From Bacillus sp. SORGH_AS_0510 (GTDB taxonomy: Bacteria; Bacillota; Bacilli; Bacillales; Cytobacillaceae): DNA of 64,000 bases. Each line of letters begins with the position of its first letter. Within the stretch, counting starts at the first letter, position 1. Below, piece after piece: positions 48,569-57,661 of this stretch. The position numbers and the translations under genes were made by a program. The DNA lies in assembly GCF_030818775.1 (NCBI RefSeq), contig NZ_JAUTAU010000001.1, forward strand, positions 1,554,001 to 1,618,000, read 5' to 3'. Below the pieces are notes generated by a model that saw only the letters and a program-made list of their open reading frames with translations, ran no database searches and was not told the origin of the DNA.

Positions 48569-49781
48569 ATGAATTATGATCGTATTCTTATTCGTTATGG
48601 TGAGATTTCAACAAAAGGGAGAAATCGCCATAAATTTATTGAAAAACTAAGAAAGAGTGTGGTAAATGTCCTTTCTTCATTTCCGAATGCAAAAGTTGAA
48701 GCTAGCCGTGACCGCATGTATATCATTTTAAATGGTGAAGATGGAAAGGAAATAATCAGAAAGTTAAATGGGATATTTGGTATTCAATCCTTTAGTCCTG
48801 CCGTTAAGATAGAAAGAGAAGTGGAAAGCATCAAAGCAGCCTCTCTAGAATTAGTAAATTCCATTTATAGTGAAGGGCAGACTTTCAAGATAACTCCTAA
48901 ACGATCGGATAAAACATTTGAATTGGATACAGACGGAATCAATCGTGTAATTGGGACACACTTGCTGAAAAATATCCCGGGACTAAAAGTAAATGTGAAA
49001 AATCCTGATATTGATTTGAGAGTAGAAGTTAGACAAGAAGCTGTATACTTATCTTGCGAAACGATACAAGGTGCCGGTGGACTTCCAGTGAAATCAGCAG
49101 GAAAAGCCATGCTGATGTTATCAGGTGGGATTGATAGTCCTGTCGCAGGTTATTTATCCATGAAACGTGGATTGGAAGTGGAAGCTGTCCACTTTTTTAG
49201 TCCCCCGTATACAAGTGAGAGATCCAAGGAAAAGGTCATTGACCTAACAAAAAAACTAGCGGAAATCTATGGCTCAGTAACACTTCATATCGTCCCGTTT
49301 ACAGAAATTCAGCAGATTATCCGGGAGCAAGTTCCTGAGAACTATACAATGACAACGACTAGAAGAATGATGCTCCGCATAACAGATGAAATTAGAAAGC
49401 AACGAGAAGGGTTGGGCAATTATTACAGGAGAAAGTCTAGGACAGGTAGCAAGTCAGACGTTAGAAAGTATGTTTGCCATTAACGATGTGACGAATACAC
49501 CAATATTACGTCCATTGATTTCGATGGACAAAACAGATATTATAAAAATCGCGCAAGACATAGATACGCTTGAGATTTCAAATCGGCCGTTCGAAGATTG
49601 CTGTACTATCTTTGTACCTGCTTCCCCAAAAACGAAGCCGAGGAGAGAAAAGGTCCAACGTTATGAAAGCTTTGTTGATTTTGAAGAATTAATTTCGAAA
49701 GCTGTACAAAATATTGAAACGCTTAAAATTTCTGCCGATGATTCTCATGATTCGCAATCAGAGTTTAATGCGTTATTCTAA
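48569..49781 (+). pseudogene. thiI: tRNA 4-thiouridine synthetase ThiI, frameshifted
   Basis: The frame from ATG 48569 carries the ferredoxin-like and THUMP domains (residues 1 to about 165) and the PP-loop MLSGGIDSPVAGY (about 186-198). It leaves the family sequence after KQREGL and stops at 49483. The remainder ([14 protein letters not shown] to the end, including EDCCTIF) is in the next frame, ending at 49781. Removing one G from GGG at 49414-49416 gives one protein of about 403 residues, the normal size. It is either a natural frameshift or a base-calling error. Confidence 0.88.
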
Positions 49782-49827
49782 TAAAGCGAATTAAGAAATT
49801 TTTGTGAACATTTACCAATTGTGTGAT

Positions 49828-49858
49828 GGAATGAAGAAGCGATCTTCTACACATTCTA
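49828..49858 (+). promoter_or_regulatory. Possible SigG promoter of sspA
   Basis: GGAATGA, 17-bp spacer, CATTCTA (SigG -10 consensus CATACTA, one mismatch), 24 bp before the start codon. Forespore expression of ssp genes is known. Confidence 0.5.
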
Positions 49859-49882
49859 TACTCACAAGGAGGTGAATATCAC

Positions 49883-50089
49883 ATGGCAAACAACAATAAC
49901 TCAAATCAATTGCTAGTACCTGGTGTACAACAAGCTCTTGACCAAATGAAGTATGAAATTGCTACTGAATTCGGTGTTCAACTTGGTGCTGACACTACTT
50001 CACGCGCTAACGGTTCTGTTGGTGGTGAAATCACTAAGCGTTTAGTCGCTATGGCTGAACAACAATTAGGCGGCGGATTTGCTCGTTAA
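49883..50089 (+). CDS. sspA: Alpha/beta-type small acid-soluble spore protein
   Basis: Protein of 68 residues, full length. The GPR protease site region [17 protein letters not shown] and the C-terminal [15 protein letters not shown] are diagnostic. It coats and protects spore DNA and is degraded at germination. AAGGAGGTG precedes the ATG. It shows that the host makes endospores. Confidence 0.97.
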   Translation: MANNNNSNQLLVPGVQQALDQMKYEIATEFGVQLGADTTSRANGSVGGEITKRLVAMAEQQLGGGFAR

Positions 50090-50112
50090 TCCAAAATAAA
50101 ATACGATGGCTA

Positions 50113-50144
50113 CAGAGAGTGGGTTTTATCCCGCTCTCTTTTTT
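50113..50144 (+). terminator. Terminator after sspA
   Basis: AGAGAGTGGG and CCCGCTCTCT with a TTTTAT loop and T6. Confidence 0.87.
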
Positions 50145-50239
50145 ATGGATAAAAAATACTTTTAGATGAATAATAATTTAAAATTTTTAAATAATTTTGT
50201 ATAATAAGGTTTGTGGGATATTTGTAAAGGGGGAGAACG

Positions 50240-51826
50240 ATGAAAAGAGAAGATTTAATTGCACCAGAAAGGTATAATCTTGTTTCTGAAGTAGAACGTT
50301 TTGCAAAAGATCCAAACAGAATGGCATTAAAATGGGAAAATGAATCTGGGGAGACCAAGGAAGTTACATACGAAAATTTATTAAAGCAAGTTAATAAGGC
50401 AGGAAATGTTTTTATCGATAAGGGTTTAAAACAGGGAGATGTGGTTCTTGTTATAGTTCCGCGTCTTATTGAAGCTTACGTAGTCTATTTAGCTGCCTTG
50501 AAAGCTGGAATGGTTGTAATCCCTAGTTCAGAAATGTTAAGGGAAAAAGACTTACAGTACCGGATTTCACACGGTGATGTGAAAGCAGTTGTTAGCTATT
50601 TTCCATATGTGGACCAATTTAATAACATTACTGAAACACAACCACTAGTAAAGTTTACAATTGGGGGAGAGGAAGAGGGCTGGATTCATTTAGATGCTGA
50701 AATGGGACAGGCAAAGGATGATTTACCATTAGCTGATACCTCAAGAGACGATATGGCATTTTTGTCCTATACTTCTGGAACAACCGGCAATCCAAAAGGT
50801 GTTGTTCATACACATGGCTGGGCATTTGCTCATCTGAAAACCGCTGCTTCAAAATGGCTGGGGATTGAAGAGGGAGACACGGCTTGGGCTACTGCAGGTC
50901 CTGGCTGGCAAAAATGGATTTGGAGTCCATTTTTATCGGTCCTTGGTTCAGGGGCAACGGGGTTAGTGTATAACGGCAAATTTGAGCCTAAAAAATATTT
51001 AAGTCTCTTACAGAAATATACGGTTAATGTATTATGCTGTACACCAACCGAATATCGCTTAATGGCAAAGGTTGATAATTTAAGTGAATACCAGTTGCCA
51101 GCTCTCCATAGTGCAGTATCAGCAGGGGAACCTCTAAATCGTGAAGTTATTGATACATTTAGAAAGTATTTTAACGTTGAGGTCAGAGATGGTTACGGTC
51201 AAACGGAAAATACCTTACTTGTCGGTGTAACAAAAGGGATGGCATTAAAACCTGGTTCAATGGGAAAACCTACTCCAGGAAACAGAGTAGAAATTATTAA
51301 CGAAGAAGGACAGGTATGTGCTGTCGGAGAGGTTGGAGATATCGCCGTTCATGTGGAAACACCTGCCTTATTTAAAAATTATTATAAAGATCCAGAAAGA
51401 ACTGCTATGCAATTCCGTGGGGATTATTATGTAACTGGAGATAAAGCGAAAATGGATGAAGACGGCTATTTCTGGTTTGAAGGACGCGGAGATGACATTA
51501 TTATCAGCTCTGGTTATACGATCGGACCTTTTGAGGTAGAAGACGCACTTGTTAAACATCCATTTGTAAAAGAATGTGCGGTAGTGGCAAGTCCAGATGA
51601 AATTCGAGGCTTTATTGTTAAAGCGTTTGTTGTTTTACAAGAAGAGGTAGATCCGGCCGACCCAGAATTAACCAAGACGCTTCAGGAGCATGTAAAAACT
51701 CTTACAGCGCCATACAAATATCCAAGAAAAATTGAGTATTTATCCGAACTTCCAAAAACGACATCAGGGAAAATCCGGAGAATTGAGCTTCGTCAAAAAG
51801 AATTTGCATCAGCTAAGCAAGTATAA
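50240..51826 (+). CDS. mbcS: Acyl-CoA synthetase MbcS
   Basis: AMP-forming acyl-CoA ligase of 528 residues. The ATP loop is SYTSGTTGNPKG (about residues 174-185), the adenylate motif includes YVTGDKAKMDEDG, and the catalytic lysine is in PKTTSGKIRR (about residue 515). B. subtilis MbcS (YtcI) at this position activates branched short-chain acids such as 2-methylbutyrate and isobutyrate. The substrate here is inferred from synteny. It is monocistronic. Confidence 0.88.
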   Translation: MKREDLIAPERYNLVSEVERFAKDPNRMALKWENESGETKEVTYENLLKQVNKAGNVFIDKGLKQGDVVLVIVPRLIEAYVVYLAALKAGMVVIPSSEMLREKDLQYRISHGDVKAVVSYFPYVDQFNNITETQPLVKFTIGGEEEGWIHLDAEMGQAKDDLPLADTSRDDMAFLSYTSGTTGNPKGVVHTHGWAFAHLKTAASKWLGIEEGDTAWATAGPGWQKWIWSPFLSVLGSGATGLVYNGKFEPKKYLSLLQKYTVNVLCCTPTEYRLMAKVDNLSEYQLPALHSAVSAGEPLNREVIDTFRKYFNVEVRDGYGQTENTLLVGVTKGMALKPGSMGKPTPGNRVEIINEEGQVCAVGEVGDIAVHVETPALFKNYYKDPERTAMQFRGDYYVTGDKAKMDEDGYFWFEGRGDDIIISSGYTIGPFEVEDALVKHPFVKECAVVASPDEIRGFIVKAFVVLQEEVDPADPELTKTLQEHVKTLTAPYKYPRKIEYLSELPKTTSGKIRRIELRQKEFASAKQV

Positions 51827-51833
51827 TACACAC

Positions 51834-51866
51834 AAGCAGACGGGGTATTCCTGTCTGCTTTTTTCC
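51834..51866 (+). terminator. Terminator after mbcS
   Basis: AGCAGACGGG and CCTGTCTGCT followed by T6. Confidence 0.85.
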
Positions 51867-51972
51867 TTTTTACAGAGGAATAAATTAGAAGCAAAAATAT
51901 CCCCTATTTTCAGTATTTCAGGTTATAATTAGGATTATTTCGATACTAGAAAGAATAGGGGCTCGAGAATAT

Positions 51973-52902
51973 ATGAAAAGAACAGAACTTCAGCAGGGAG
52001 CCATCCATGCCGGTTTTTCTTATTTACTATGGGGATTATTGCCGATTTATTGGAAATTCCTAGGCGAGGTTAATGCACAGGAAATTCTGGCGAACCGAGT
52101 ATTTTGGTCGTTTATTTTTATGATTGTTGTTTTGGTTTTTACAAAGAAATGGGGATTGTTTGTACAAACGTTTAGAGGGTTCGCCCAAAACAAAAAGCAA
52201 CTGTATGCATTGACTATTGCTTCTCTCTTAATCAGTATAAATTGGTTTATTTATATTTGGGCAGTTAATAGTGGACATATGATTGAAGCGAGCTTAGGAT
52301 ATTATATTAATCCCCTTGTCAGTATTTTATTAGGCATGCTAGTCTTAAAGGAGAAGTTAACGATCTATCAATATATCTCCTTTGTCCTGGCAACTGTGGG
52401 GGTTTTAGTATTAACCGTTGCACATGGTAAATTTCCTTGGATCGCGATTACATTAGCACTATCCTTTGGTTTATATGGATTAGCGAAAAAGCTGATTCAT
52501 GTGGAGTCAGCAGTAGGGCTGACATTAGAAACCATGGTGGTCGCACCCATTGCGGCTATATATATGATTTTATTGTTTAGTAAAGGGACGAATTCGTTTT
52601 TAACTTCAAGCATGGGAACGGATTTGCTTTTAATAGGTGCGGGGGCAGCTACAGCAGTGCCATTGCTATATTTTGCAAAAGGGGCTCAAAAAATCCCACT
52701 ATCTCTATTAGGGTTTTTACAATATATTGCACCTACACTCACATTGCTTTTAGGAGTTTTTGTATATAATGAACATTTTTCTAAGGTTCAGCTTTTATCC
52801 TTTATGTTTATCTGGTCAGCATTAACGATTTATTCTTTATCTAAAACAAAGCTTTTCTCAGCAATGGAATTAAGATGGCGAAGTAAAAGAACAAGCATCT
52901 AA
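51973..52902 (+). CDS. rarD: EamA-family transporter RarD
   Basis: Protein of 309 residues with about ten hydrophobic helices in two EamA repeats. The N-terminus (AGFSYLLWGLLPIYWK) and NWFIYIWAVNSGHMIEASLGY are typical of RarD. The substrate is unknown; the family was named for chloramphenicol sensitivity. The ATG at 51973 has only a GGGGCTCGAG-type ribosome site. Confidence 0.87.
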   Translation: MKRTELQQGAIHAGFSYLLWGLLPIYWKFLGEVNAQEILANRVFWSFIFMIVVLVFTKKWGLFVQTFRGFAQNKKQLYALTIASLLISINWFIYIWAVNSGHMIEASLGYYINPLVSILLGMLVLKEKLTIYQYISFVLATVGVLVLTVAHGKFPWIAITLALSFGLYGLAKKLIHVESAVGLTLETMVVAPIAAIYMILLFSKGTNSFLTSSMGTDLLLIGAGAATAVPLLYFAKGAQKIPLSLLGFLQYIAPTLTLLLGVFVYNEHFSKVQLLSFMFIWSALTIYSLSKTKLFSAMELRWRSKRTSI

Positions 52903-52906
52903 TCAA

Positions 52907-52936
52907 AAGGCAGACTCTGCATGGAGTCTGCCTCTT
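52907..52936 (+). terminator. Terminator after rarD
   Basis: AGGCAGACTC and GAGTCTGCCT pair around TGCATG, with a CTTAT tail. Confidence 0.75.
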
Positions 52937-52970
52937 ATATTGCATAATAAGAAGTATAAGATTCGACTTC

Positions 52971-53170
52971 GAGAATTGTCCAGCTCCAGCGCCTAGCCAG
53001 TTTTCGTCCTGAATATTCTACCTTGAGTATCTTGTAACAATCATGGCTTGATAAAGCGATGATTGTTACAGCTCGGGTCAAATAACCTTCGGCAATAAAA
53101 GTCAAAAGGCGGACTTTTCTTGCCGAAGAACTTTTGCCTGTCGGGGCTGACCAAGGCGCTTACGCTTTTC
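52971..53170 (-). repeat. Family A interspersed repeat, full-length copy A3
   Basis: 200 bp, closely matching 2062-2260, including the TGTAACAATCAT..ATGATTGTTACA palindrome. On the minus strand it begins GAAAAGCGTAAGCGCC one base after the NAD kinase stop codon. It lies between convergent rarD and the NAD kinase gene. Confidence 0.87.
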
Positions 53171-53171
53171 T

Positions 53172-53975
53172 TTATAAATACGTTCTTTTTACTTTTTCCC
53201 AGAAGGAGTTGTCTTTTAGTTTTAGTGTTTTCAGCTTTTTATCGCTGATTTTTACTTGAATTTTGTCGACATGGCGGATGCTTAGAGCTTCGTTATCCAT
53301 GCCCATTGTTGGGTGGTCATTGCCCTCAGAAATGACTTTAAGTGTAAGGGTGCGTTCGCTGCCTAGAATAAAGGAAGCACCAAGTGTTCGATAACGATTG
53401 GTATTCACAGAGGCCACTTCGCTTACCTGCATACAGGATAGAAGCGGGTCAACAACTGAACCATTGACAGATTTATTATAAGCTGTACTTCCTGTTGGTG
53501 TTGCAACAATTAAACCATCCCCGCGGAAGGTCTCGAAATGAAGCTGGTCTACAAAGACGTCCAAAACTAATGTCTTAATAATGGAAGAGCGGATACTAAA
53601 TTCGTTCAAACAGTGGAACGTACCTTGTCCGTCTACGGTGACTTCAATAGTTGGATAGCGACGAACCTCAATATGCTCATTCGTTGTAATAGCCTCGATC
53701 ATCTTGGATGTATCACTAATTCGAAAATCACAATACATACTTAAACTATTTTTAGTTGAAATCCCCACATAAAGGCAATCATCCCGGAACCCTGTTTTTC
53801 TCACTGCTTGCAAAAAGGTCCCGTCATCTCCAACGCTGGCAATGATATTCGCTTTTCTATAATCATTAACCATAGTAAAACCATAACGATCTGCTATTTC
53901 AAATAATGGAGCAGCTTTAGCAAGCATGTCCTCATCGCGCTTATGGTAAAAATAGATGTTGCGTCTCGATTCCAT
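53172..53975 (-). CDS. ppnK: NAD kinase
   Basis: Protein of 267 residues, phosphorylating NAD to NADP. The family GGDGT motif appears as SVGDDGTFLQA (about residues 48-58), with Asp replacing the second Gly; CLNEFSIRSS (about 118-127) and TPTGSTAYNKSVNGS (about 156-170) are the NAD-binding motifs. The VGDDGT variant and synteny fit the second Bacillus NAD kinase (YtdI). The ATG follows AGGAGGCAC. Confidence 0.92.
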   Translation of the reverse strand: MESRRNIYFYHKRDEDMLAKAAPLFEIADRYGFTMVNDYRKANIIASVGDDGTFLQAVRKTGFRDDCLYVGISTKNSLSMYCDFRISDTSKMIEAITTNEHIEVRRYPTIEVTVDGQGTFHCLNEFSIRSSIIKTLVLDVFVDQLHFETFRGDGLIVATPTGSTAYNKSVNGSVVDPLLSCMQVSEVASVNTNRYRTLGASFILGSERTLTLKVISEGNDHPTMGMDNEALSIRHVDKIQVKISDKKLKTLKLKDNSFWEKVKRTYL

Positions 53976-54129
53976 ATATTGTGCCTCCTGTCAGATGCTG
54001 GTGAAATTGTTTTTAAATACACAGTAAAAGTTTGCTAAAATAATGGTAGCTTGAAATTAGTTTAGCATTTTTTAGAGACAATATGAAAGCAGTTACATCA
54101 TTTCATACATAAAAAAAGGGGGAAGCATA

Positions 54130-55140
54130 TTGAATGGAAAGCGATGGGCAGCACTTGGAATTGCAGCTGCACTATTTTTTGTTTCAATCGTAATTAATTT
54201 TTTATCAGCGTTTGCTTTCAAGGGACTAAAAACCGATTTAGGTGATTTTATGGCTACCACCGAACAGTCCTTTACTGAGGAAGTTGTTGAAGATGGAAGT
54301 GAATTAAAGAAAATTGTCATTCTCGATGTGAACGGGGTAATTCAAGACACAGGAGAAACAGGGGCACTCCTATCTGGCGGAGGGTACAATCATCAGGACT
54401 TTATGAAAAAGTTAAACTACATAAAAGATGATGACACAGTTAAAGGGATCATTATCAAGGTGAATTCTCCAGGCGGTGGAGTCGTTGAAAGTGCTGAAAT
54501 TCACGATAAGCTTAAGGAAATCCAAAAAGATACGAAGAAACCAGTATATATTTCAATGGGCTCAATGGCTGCATCTGGGGGCTATTATATTTCAACAGCT
54601 GCAAAGAAGATTTTTGCAAGTCCTGAGACATTGACAGGCAGCTTAGGAGTCATCATGGAAGGGATTAACTATGAGGGACTAGCAGATAAATACGGTGTCG
54701 ACTTTGTAACAATTAAAAGTGGGCAATATAAAGATATTATGAGCCCGACCCGTAAAATGACTGAAGAAGAACGTCAGATTTTACAGTCCATGATCAATAA
54801 TTCATACGATGGTTTTGTTAAGGTTATTTCGAAAGGCCGCAACATGACGGTCGAACAAGTCAAGAAAATAGCAGATGGCCGGGTGTATGATGGCCGCCAA
54901 GCGAAGGAATTGCATCTTGTTGATGAATTCGGTTATTTAGATGATGTGATTGTCCGGATGAAAAAAGATGAAAAGCTTAAAGGTGCAAAGGTAGTCCGTT
55001 ATGCAGATGATCTTGGATTTGGATCACTTTTTACTATGCAGGCTAAAAAAATTATGGGAGACAATGGGGAATTAGCAGGGATAATGAAGGTCCTTTCAAA
55101 GCCTAATTCACCACGTCTTATGTACTTGTATGCAGAATAG
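54130..55140 (+). CDS. sppA: Signal peptide peptidase SppA
   Basis: Membrane serine protease of 336 residues. An N-terminal helix (about residues 7-30) precedes an S49 domain. The catalytic serine is in MAASGGYY (about 151) and the lysine in [10 protein letters not shown] (about 200); VNSPGGGV is also conserved. It degrades residual signal peptides in the membrane and in B. subtilis also antagonises lantibiotic-type peptides. The start is TTG 54130 after AAAAGGGGGAA. It is probably cotranscribed with yteJ. Confidence 0.94.
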   Translation: MNGKRWAALGIAAALFFVSIVINFLSAFAFKGLKTDLGDFMATTEQSFTEEVVEDGSELKKIVILDVNGVIQDTGETGALLSGGGYNHQDFMKKLNYIKDDDTVKGIIIKVNSPGGGVVESAEIHDKLKEIQKDTKKPVYISMGSMAASGGYYISTAAKKIFASPETLTGSLGVIMEGINYEGLADKYGVDFVTIKSGQYKDIMSPTRKMTEEERQILQSMINNSYDGFVKVISKGRNMTVEQVKKIADGRVYDGRQAKELHLVDEFGYLDDVIVRMKKDEKLKGAKVVRYADDLGFGSLFTMQAKKIMGDNGELAGIMKVLSKPNSPRLMYLYAE

Positions 55141-55150
55141 GGGTGGGGGA

Positions 55151-55618
55151 TTGGAGGAGCATGAACAACAAGAAAATCTAAATGTAATGACTACTCATTG
55201 GCCCGTTCGCTATGCGGGTTTCTGGATGCGCTTCTGGGCTTATCTACTTGATTTAATTGTCGTTGGAAGTATTGAAAGAATAGTGATTAAACCCTTATTC
55301 AGACTGCTAGATATTTCACTATCGGAGTTTAACATATTTGCACCGATTTCCATTGCAACCGCCGTCGTCTTTTATCTTTATTTTGTTCTAATGACCAAGT
55401 TCTTTGGCCAAACCCTTGGAAAAATGGTTTTTGGAATAAAGGTAGTAGATTTGAAAAAACAAGAGTTAACATGGGGAACCATTTTGTTTCGTGAATGGAT
55501 CGGTCGTTTTATATCTGCAACCATTATTGTTGGTTATGTGATTGTTGCTTTCTTACCTAAAAAACAGGGCCTTCATGATATCTTCTCGGATACGACGGTC
55601 ATTCATATCGAACGATAA
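55151..55618 (+). CDS. yteJ: RDD-family membrane protein YteJ
   Basis: About 155 residues with three membrane helices and the RDD-type start GFWMRFWAYLLDLIVVGSI. B. subtilis YteJ (SppI) inhibits SppA, and the genes are adjacent here as well. TTG 55151 is preferred because GGGTGGGGGA precedes it; the ATG at 55130 inside the sppA end lacks a ribosome site. Confidence 0.82.
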   Translation: MEEHEQQENLNVMTTHWPVRYAGFWMRFWAYLLDLIVVGSIERIVIKPLFRLLDISLSEFNIFAPISIATAVVFYLYFVLMTKFFGQTLGKMVFGIKVVDLKKQELTWGTILFREWIGRFISATIIVGYVIVAFLPKKQGLHDIFSDTTVIHIER

Positions 55619-55627
55619 TCAGTAAAT

Positions 55628-55656
55628 TACCTGTCAACATCAAGTTGGCAGGTTTA
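55628..55656 (+). terminator. Terminator after yteJ
   Basis: ACCTGTCAAC and GTTGGCAGGT, followed by TTATTTTTTT. Confidence 0.8.
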
Positions 55657-55705
55657 TTTTTTTGGGTTAAGCGAATAATAAAAGGCTGAAAGGTGGTGAA
55701 TGTGA

Positions 55706-56395
55706 GTGATATGGGTCCTACTAATCGTGTCGTTGCTATTGCTATTATTTCTTCTTCTTATTTTTTCTAAATTAACAATTTTTTTAAATTACTATCATTT
55801 TAATGACAATGATGATTTGAAGGTAGAATTTAGATTATGGTTCGGGTTAATTAAATACAAGATTGATGTTCCATTAATAAAGATTGATGATGATTCCCCT
55901 AGTATCGTAGTAAAGAGAAAAAGAAAGGGGAAAAAGAATGAGGAGAATAACAATGTTTCAGTTAATCAGATTGAAAAAGACGATGTGATGACAAGTTTTG
56001 AAAATACAAAAGAACTGCTAGAGCATGTATTTGGCTTGCATAAGATTATTAGGACGTTTTGTAAAAAGGTATCTATAAAAAAGTTTGAGTGGCATTCGAT
56101 GGTTGGAATAGGAGACGCAGCATTTACTGGAATGATAACTGGGGGAATATGGGCAATAAAAGGAAGTATCATTGGACTCCTTAGTCATTATCTGTCATTG
56201 AAAGTGATGCCTGAACTCTCTGTTACGCCTCATTTCCAAGCAGCTGTTATCCAAATAAGATTTTCAGGTATTTTTCAGTTTCGAATAGGGCATGCTATTC
56301 TCGCAGGATTAAAGCTGATTAAATTCTGGAAGGGCGGAAAACCGCACTTTAAAAAGAAAGCAAAATTCTCAAGTGAAAAAACTAATTCTGTTTGA
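55706..56395 (+). CDS. ytfI: DUF2953 membrane protein YtfI
   Basis: Protein of 229 residues. The N-terminal helix is very hydrophobic and leucine-rich (about residues 3-20), and the conserved DUF2953 core includes WHSMVGIGDAAFTGM. B. subtilis YtfI is a sporulation-associated protein of unknown biochemical role. The start is GTG 55706 after AAAGGTGGTGA. The partner ytfJ follows after 17 bp. Confidence 0.85.
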   Translation: MIWVLLIVSLLLLLFLLLIFSKLTIFLNYYHFNDNDDLKVEFRLWFGLIKYKIDVPLIKIDDDSPSIVVKRKRKGKKNEENNNVSVNQIEKDDVMTSFENTKELLEHVFGLHKIIRTFCKKVSIKKFEWHSMVGIGDAAFTGMITGGIWAIKGSIIGLLSHYLSLKVMPELSVTPHFQAAVIQIRFSGIFQFRIGHAILAGLKLIKFWKGGKPHFKKKAKFSSEKTNSV

Positions 56396-56412
56396 AATAG
56401 GAGGAAAGATCC

Positions 56413-56898
56413 ATGTCCGACCATCCAATTCAAGGTTTGATGACAACCGCAATGGAAAGCTTAAAAGAAATGATTGATGTAAATACCATTATTGGGGATC
56501 CGGTTGAAACCCCCGATGGAAGTGTTATTTTAACAGTTTCTAAGGTAGGGTTTGGTTTCGCTGCAGGGGGTAGTGAGTTTAAAATGGACAGCAGCCAATC
56601 ACAAGGTCAGGGGCAGAGTCAAGGCCAAGGCCAGGGTCAGCCGAAGCTTCCATTTGGTGGAGGTAGTGGGGGCGGTGTATCTATTACCCCTATAGCTTTT
56701 TTAATTGTGAACTCACATGGAGTTAAGATGTTGCACCTTGATGAAAGTACGCATTTATATGAAAAAATTTTAGAGCTGGCACCACAAGCAGTGGACAAAA
56801 TTCAACAAATGTTCTCAAAAAAAGATGAAAATAAACAACAACAAAATCAACAACAGAACCAACAGTCCCATCAACCAAAACAAGAGCTTGAGTTTTAA
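56413..56898 (+). CDS. ytfJ: Sporulation protein GerW/YtfJ
   Basis: Protein of 161 residues with the GerW core (GDPVETPDGSVILTVSKVGFGFAAGGSEF region, about residues 24-52). A Gln/Gly-rich linker (about 55-80) and a poly-Gln tail flank a second conserved segment. Needed in Bacillus for normal spore germination/cortex processing. AGGAGG precedes the ATG. Confidence 0.92.
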   Translation: MSDHPIQGLMTTAMESLKEMIDVNTIIGDPVETPDGSVILTVSKVGFGFAAGGSEFKMDSSQSQGQGQSQGQGQGQPKLPFGGGSGGGVSITPIAFLIVNSHGVKMLHLDESTHLYEKILELAPQAVDKIQQMFSKKDENKQQQNQQQNQQSHQPKQELEF

Positions 56899-56903
56899 TC
56901 TCC

Positions 56904-56940
56904 AAGTTAATCTTCTCAAATGAGAGGATTAACTTTTTTC
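56904..56940 (+). terminator. Terminator after ytfJ
   Basis: AAGTTAATCTTCTC and GAGAGGATTAACTT, then T-run. Confidence 0.87.
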
Positions 56941-57055
56941 TTGATACTCAATCATTGCAAAACATGTGTTGAAAAGATATATTTACACTGTACATATTAA
57001 AGCAGATTCTCTTATTTTGAGTAGTTGCTTTAAAACGACAAAGGAGGATGTCAGG

Positions 57056-57556
57056 ATGGCAAATGTAACTTTTAAGGGAAATCCAGTAACATTACTAGGG
57101 AACGAAGTGAAAGTAGGAGATAAGGCTCCAAATTTCACCGTGTTAGCAAATGATCTATCAGCAGTAACTTTAAAGGATACTAAGGGGCAAGTTCGCTTAA
57201 TCAGTGCAGTACCTTCTCTAGATACTGGTGTATGTGATGCGGAAACACGACGTTTCAATGAAGAAGCTAATGGCTTAGGAAATGTTAAGATTCTAACTGT
57301 AAGCGTGGACCTTCCATTTGCGCAAAAGCGCTGGTGTGCTGCAGCAGGAATTGAAAACGTTCAAACTCTATCTGATCACCGTGATCTATCATTTGGTGAA
57401 GCATATGGTGTTGCGATTCAAGAATTAAGACTTTTAACTCGTGCAGTTTTCGTTGTTGATTCTACAGACACAGTAACATACGTAGAATACGTGAGCGAAG
57501 CAACAAATCATCCAAATTATGAAGCAGCACTTGAAGCTGCTAGAAATGCAAAGTAA
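57056..57556 (+). CDS. tpx: Thiol peroxidase
   Basis: Atypical 2-Cys peroxiredoxin of 166 residues. The peroxidatic Cys is in [12 protein letters not shown] (about residue 60) and the resolving Cys in KRWCAAAG (about 94). It reduces H2O2 and organic peroxides with thioredoxin. ATG 57056 ([11 protein letters not shown]) follows GGAGGATG; a longer in-frame start at 56966 is not conserved. Confidence 0.95.
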   Translation: MANVTFKGNPVTLLGNEVKVGDKAPNFTVLANDLSAVTLKDTKGQVRLISAVPSLDTGVCDAETRRFNEEANGLGNVKILTVSVDLPFAQKRWCAAAGIENVQTLSDHRDLSFGEAYGVAIQELRLLTRAVFVVDSTDTVTYVEYVSEATNHPNYEAALEAARNAK

Positions 57557-57565
57557 AATAGTCAT

Positions 57566-57597
57566 AAGAAGGCCTCGGCACGTTGCGAGGCCTTTAT
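57566..57597 (+). terminator. Terminator after tpx
   Basis: AAGGCCTCG and CGAGGCCTT around GCACGTTG. Confidence 0.8.
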
Positions 57598-57661
57598 ACT
57601 TGTTTAAAAAATACATACTCGTATAAAATGAATAAAGAATTTTAGGGATGGAGGGGAATAA

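Noticed and set aside
49386..49500. Programmed frameshift in thiI
   Set aside because: There is no slippery heptamer or stimulatory hairpin; homologues are encoded in one frame. A plain one-base insertion explains it.
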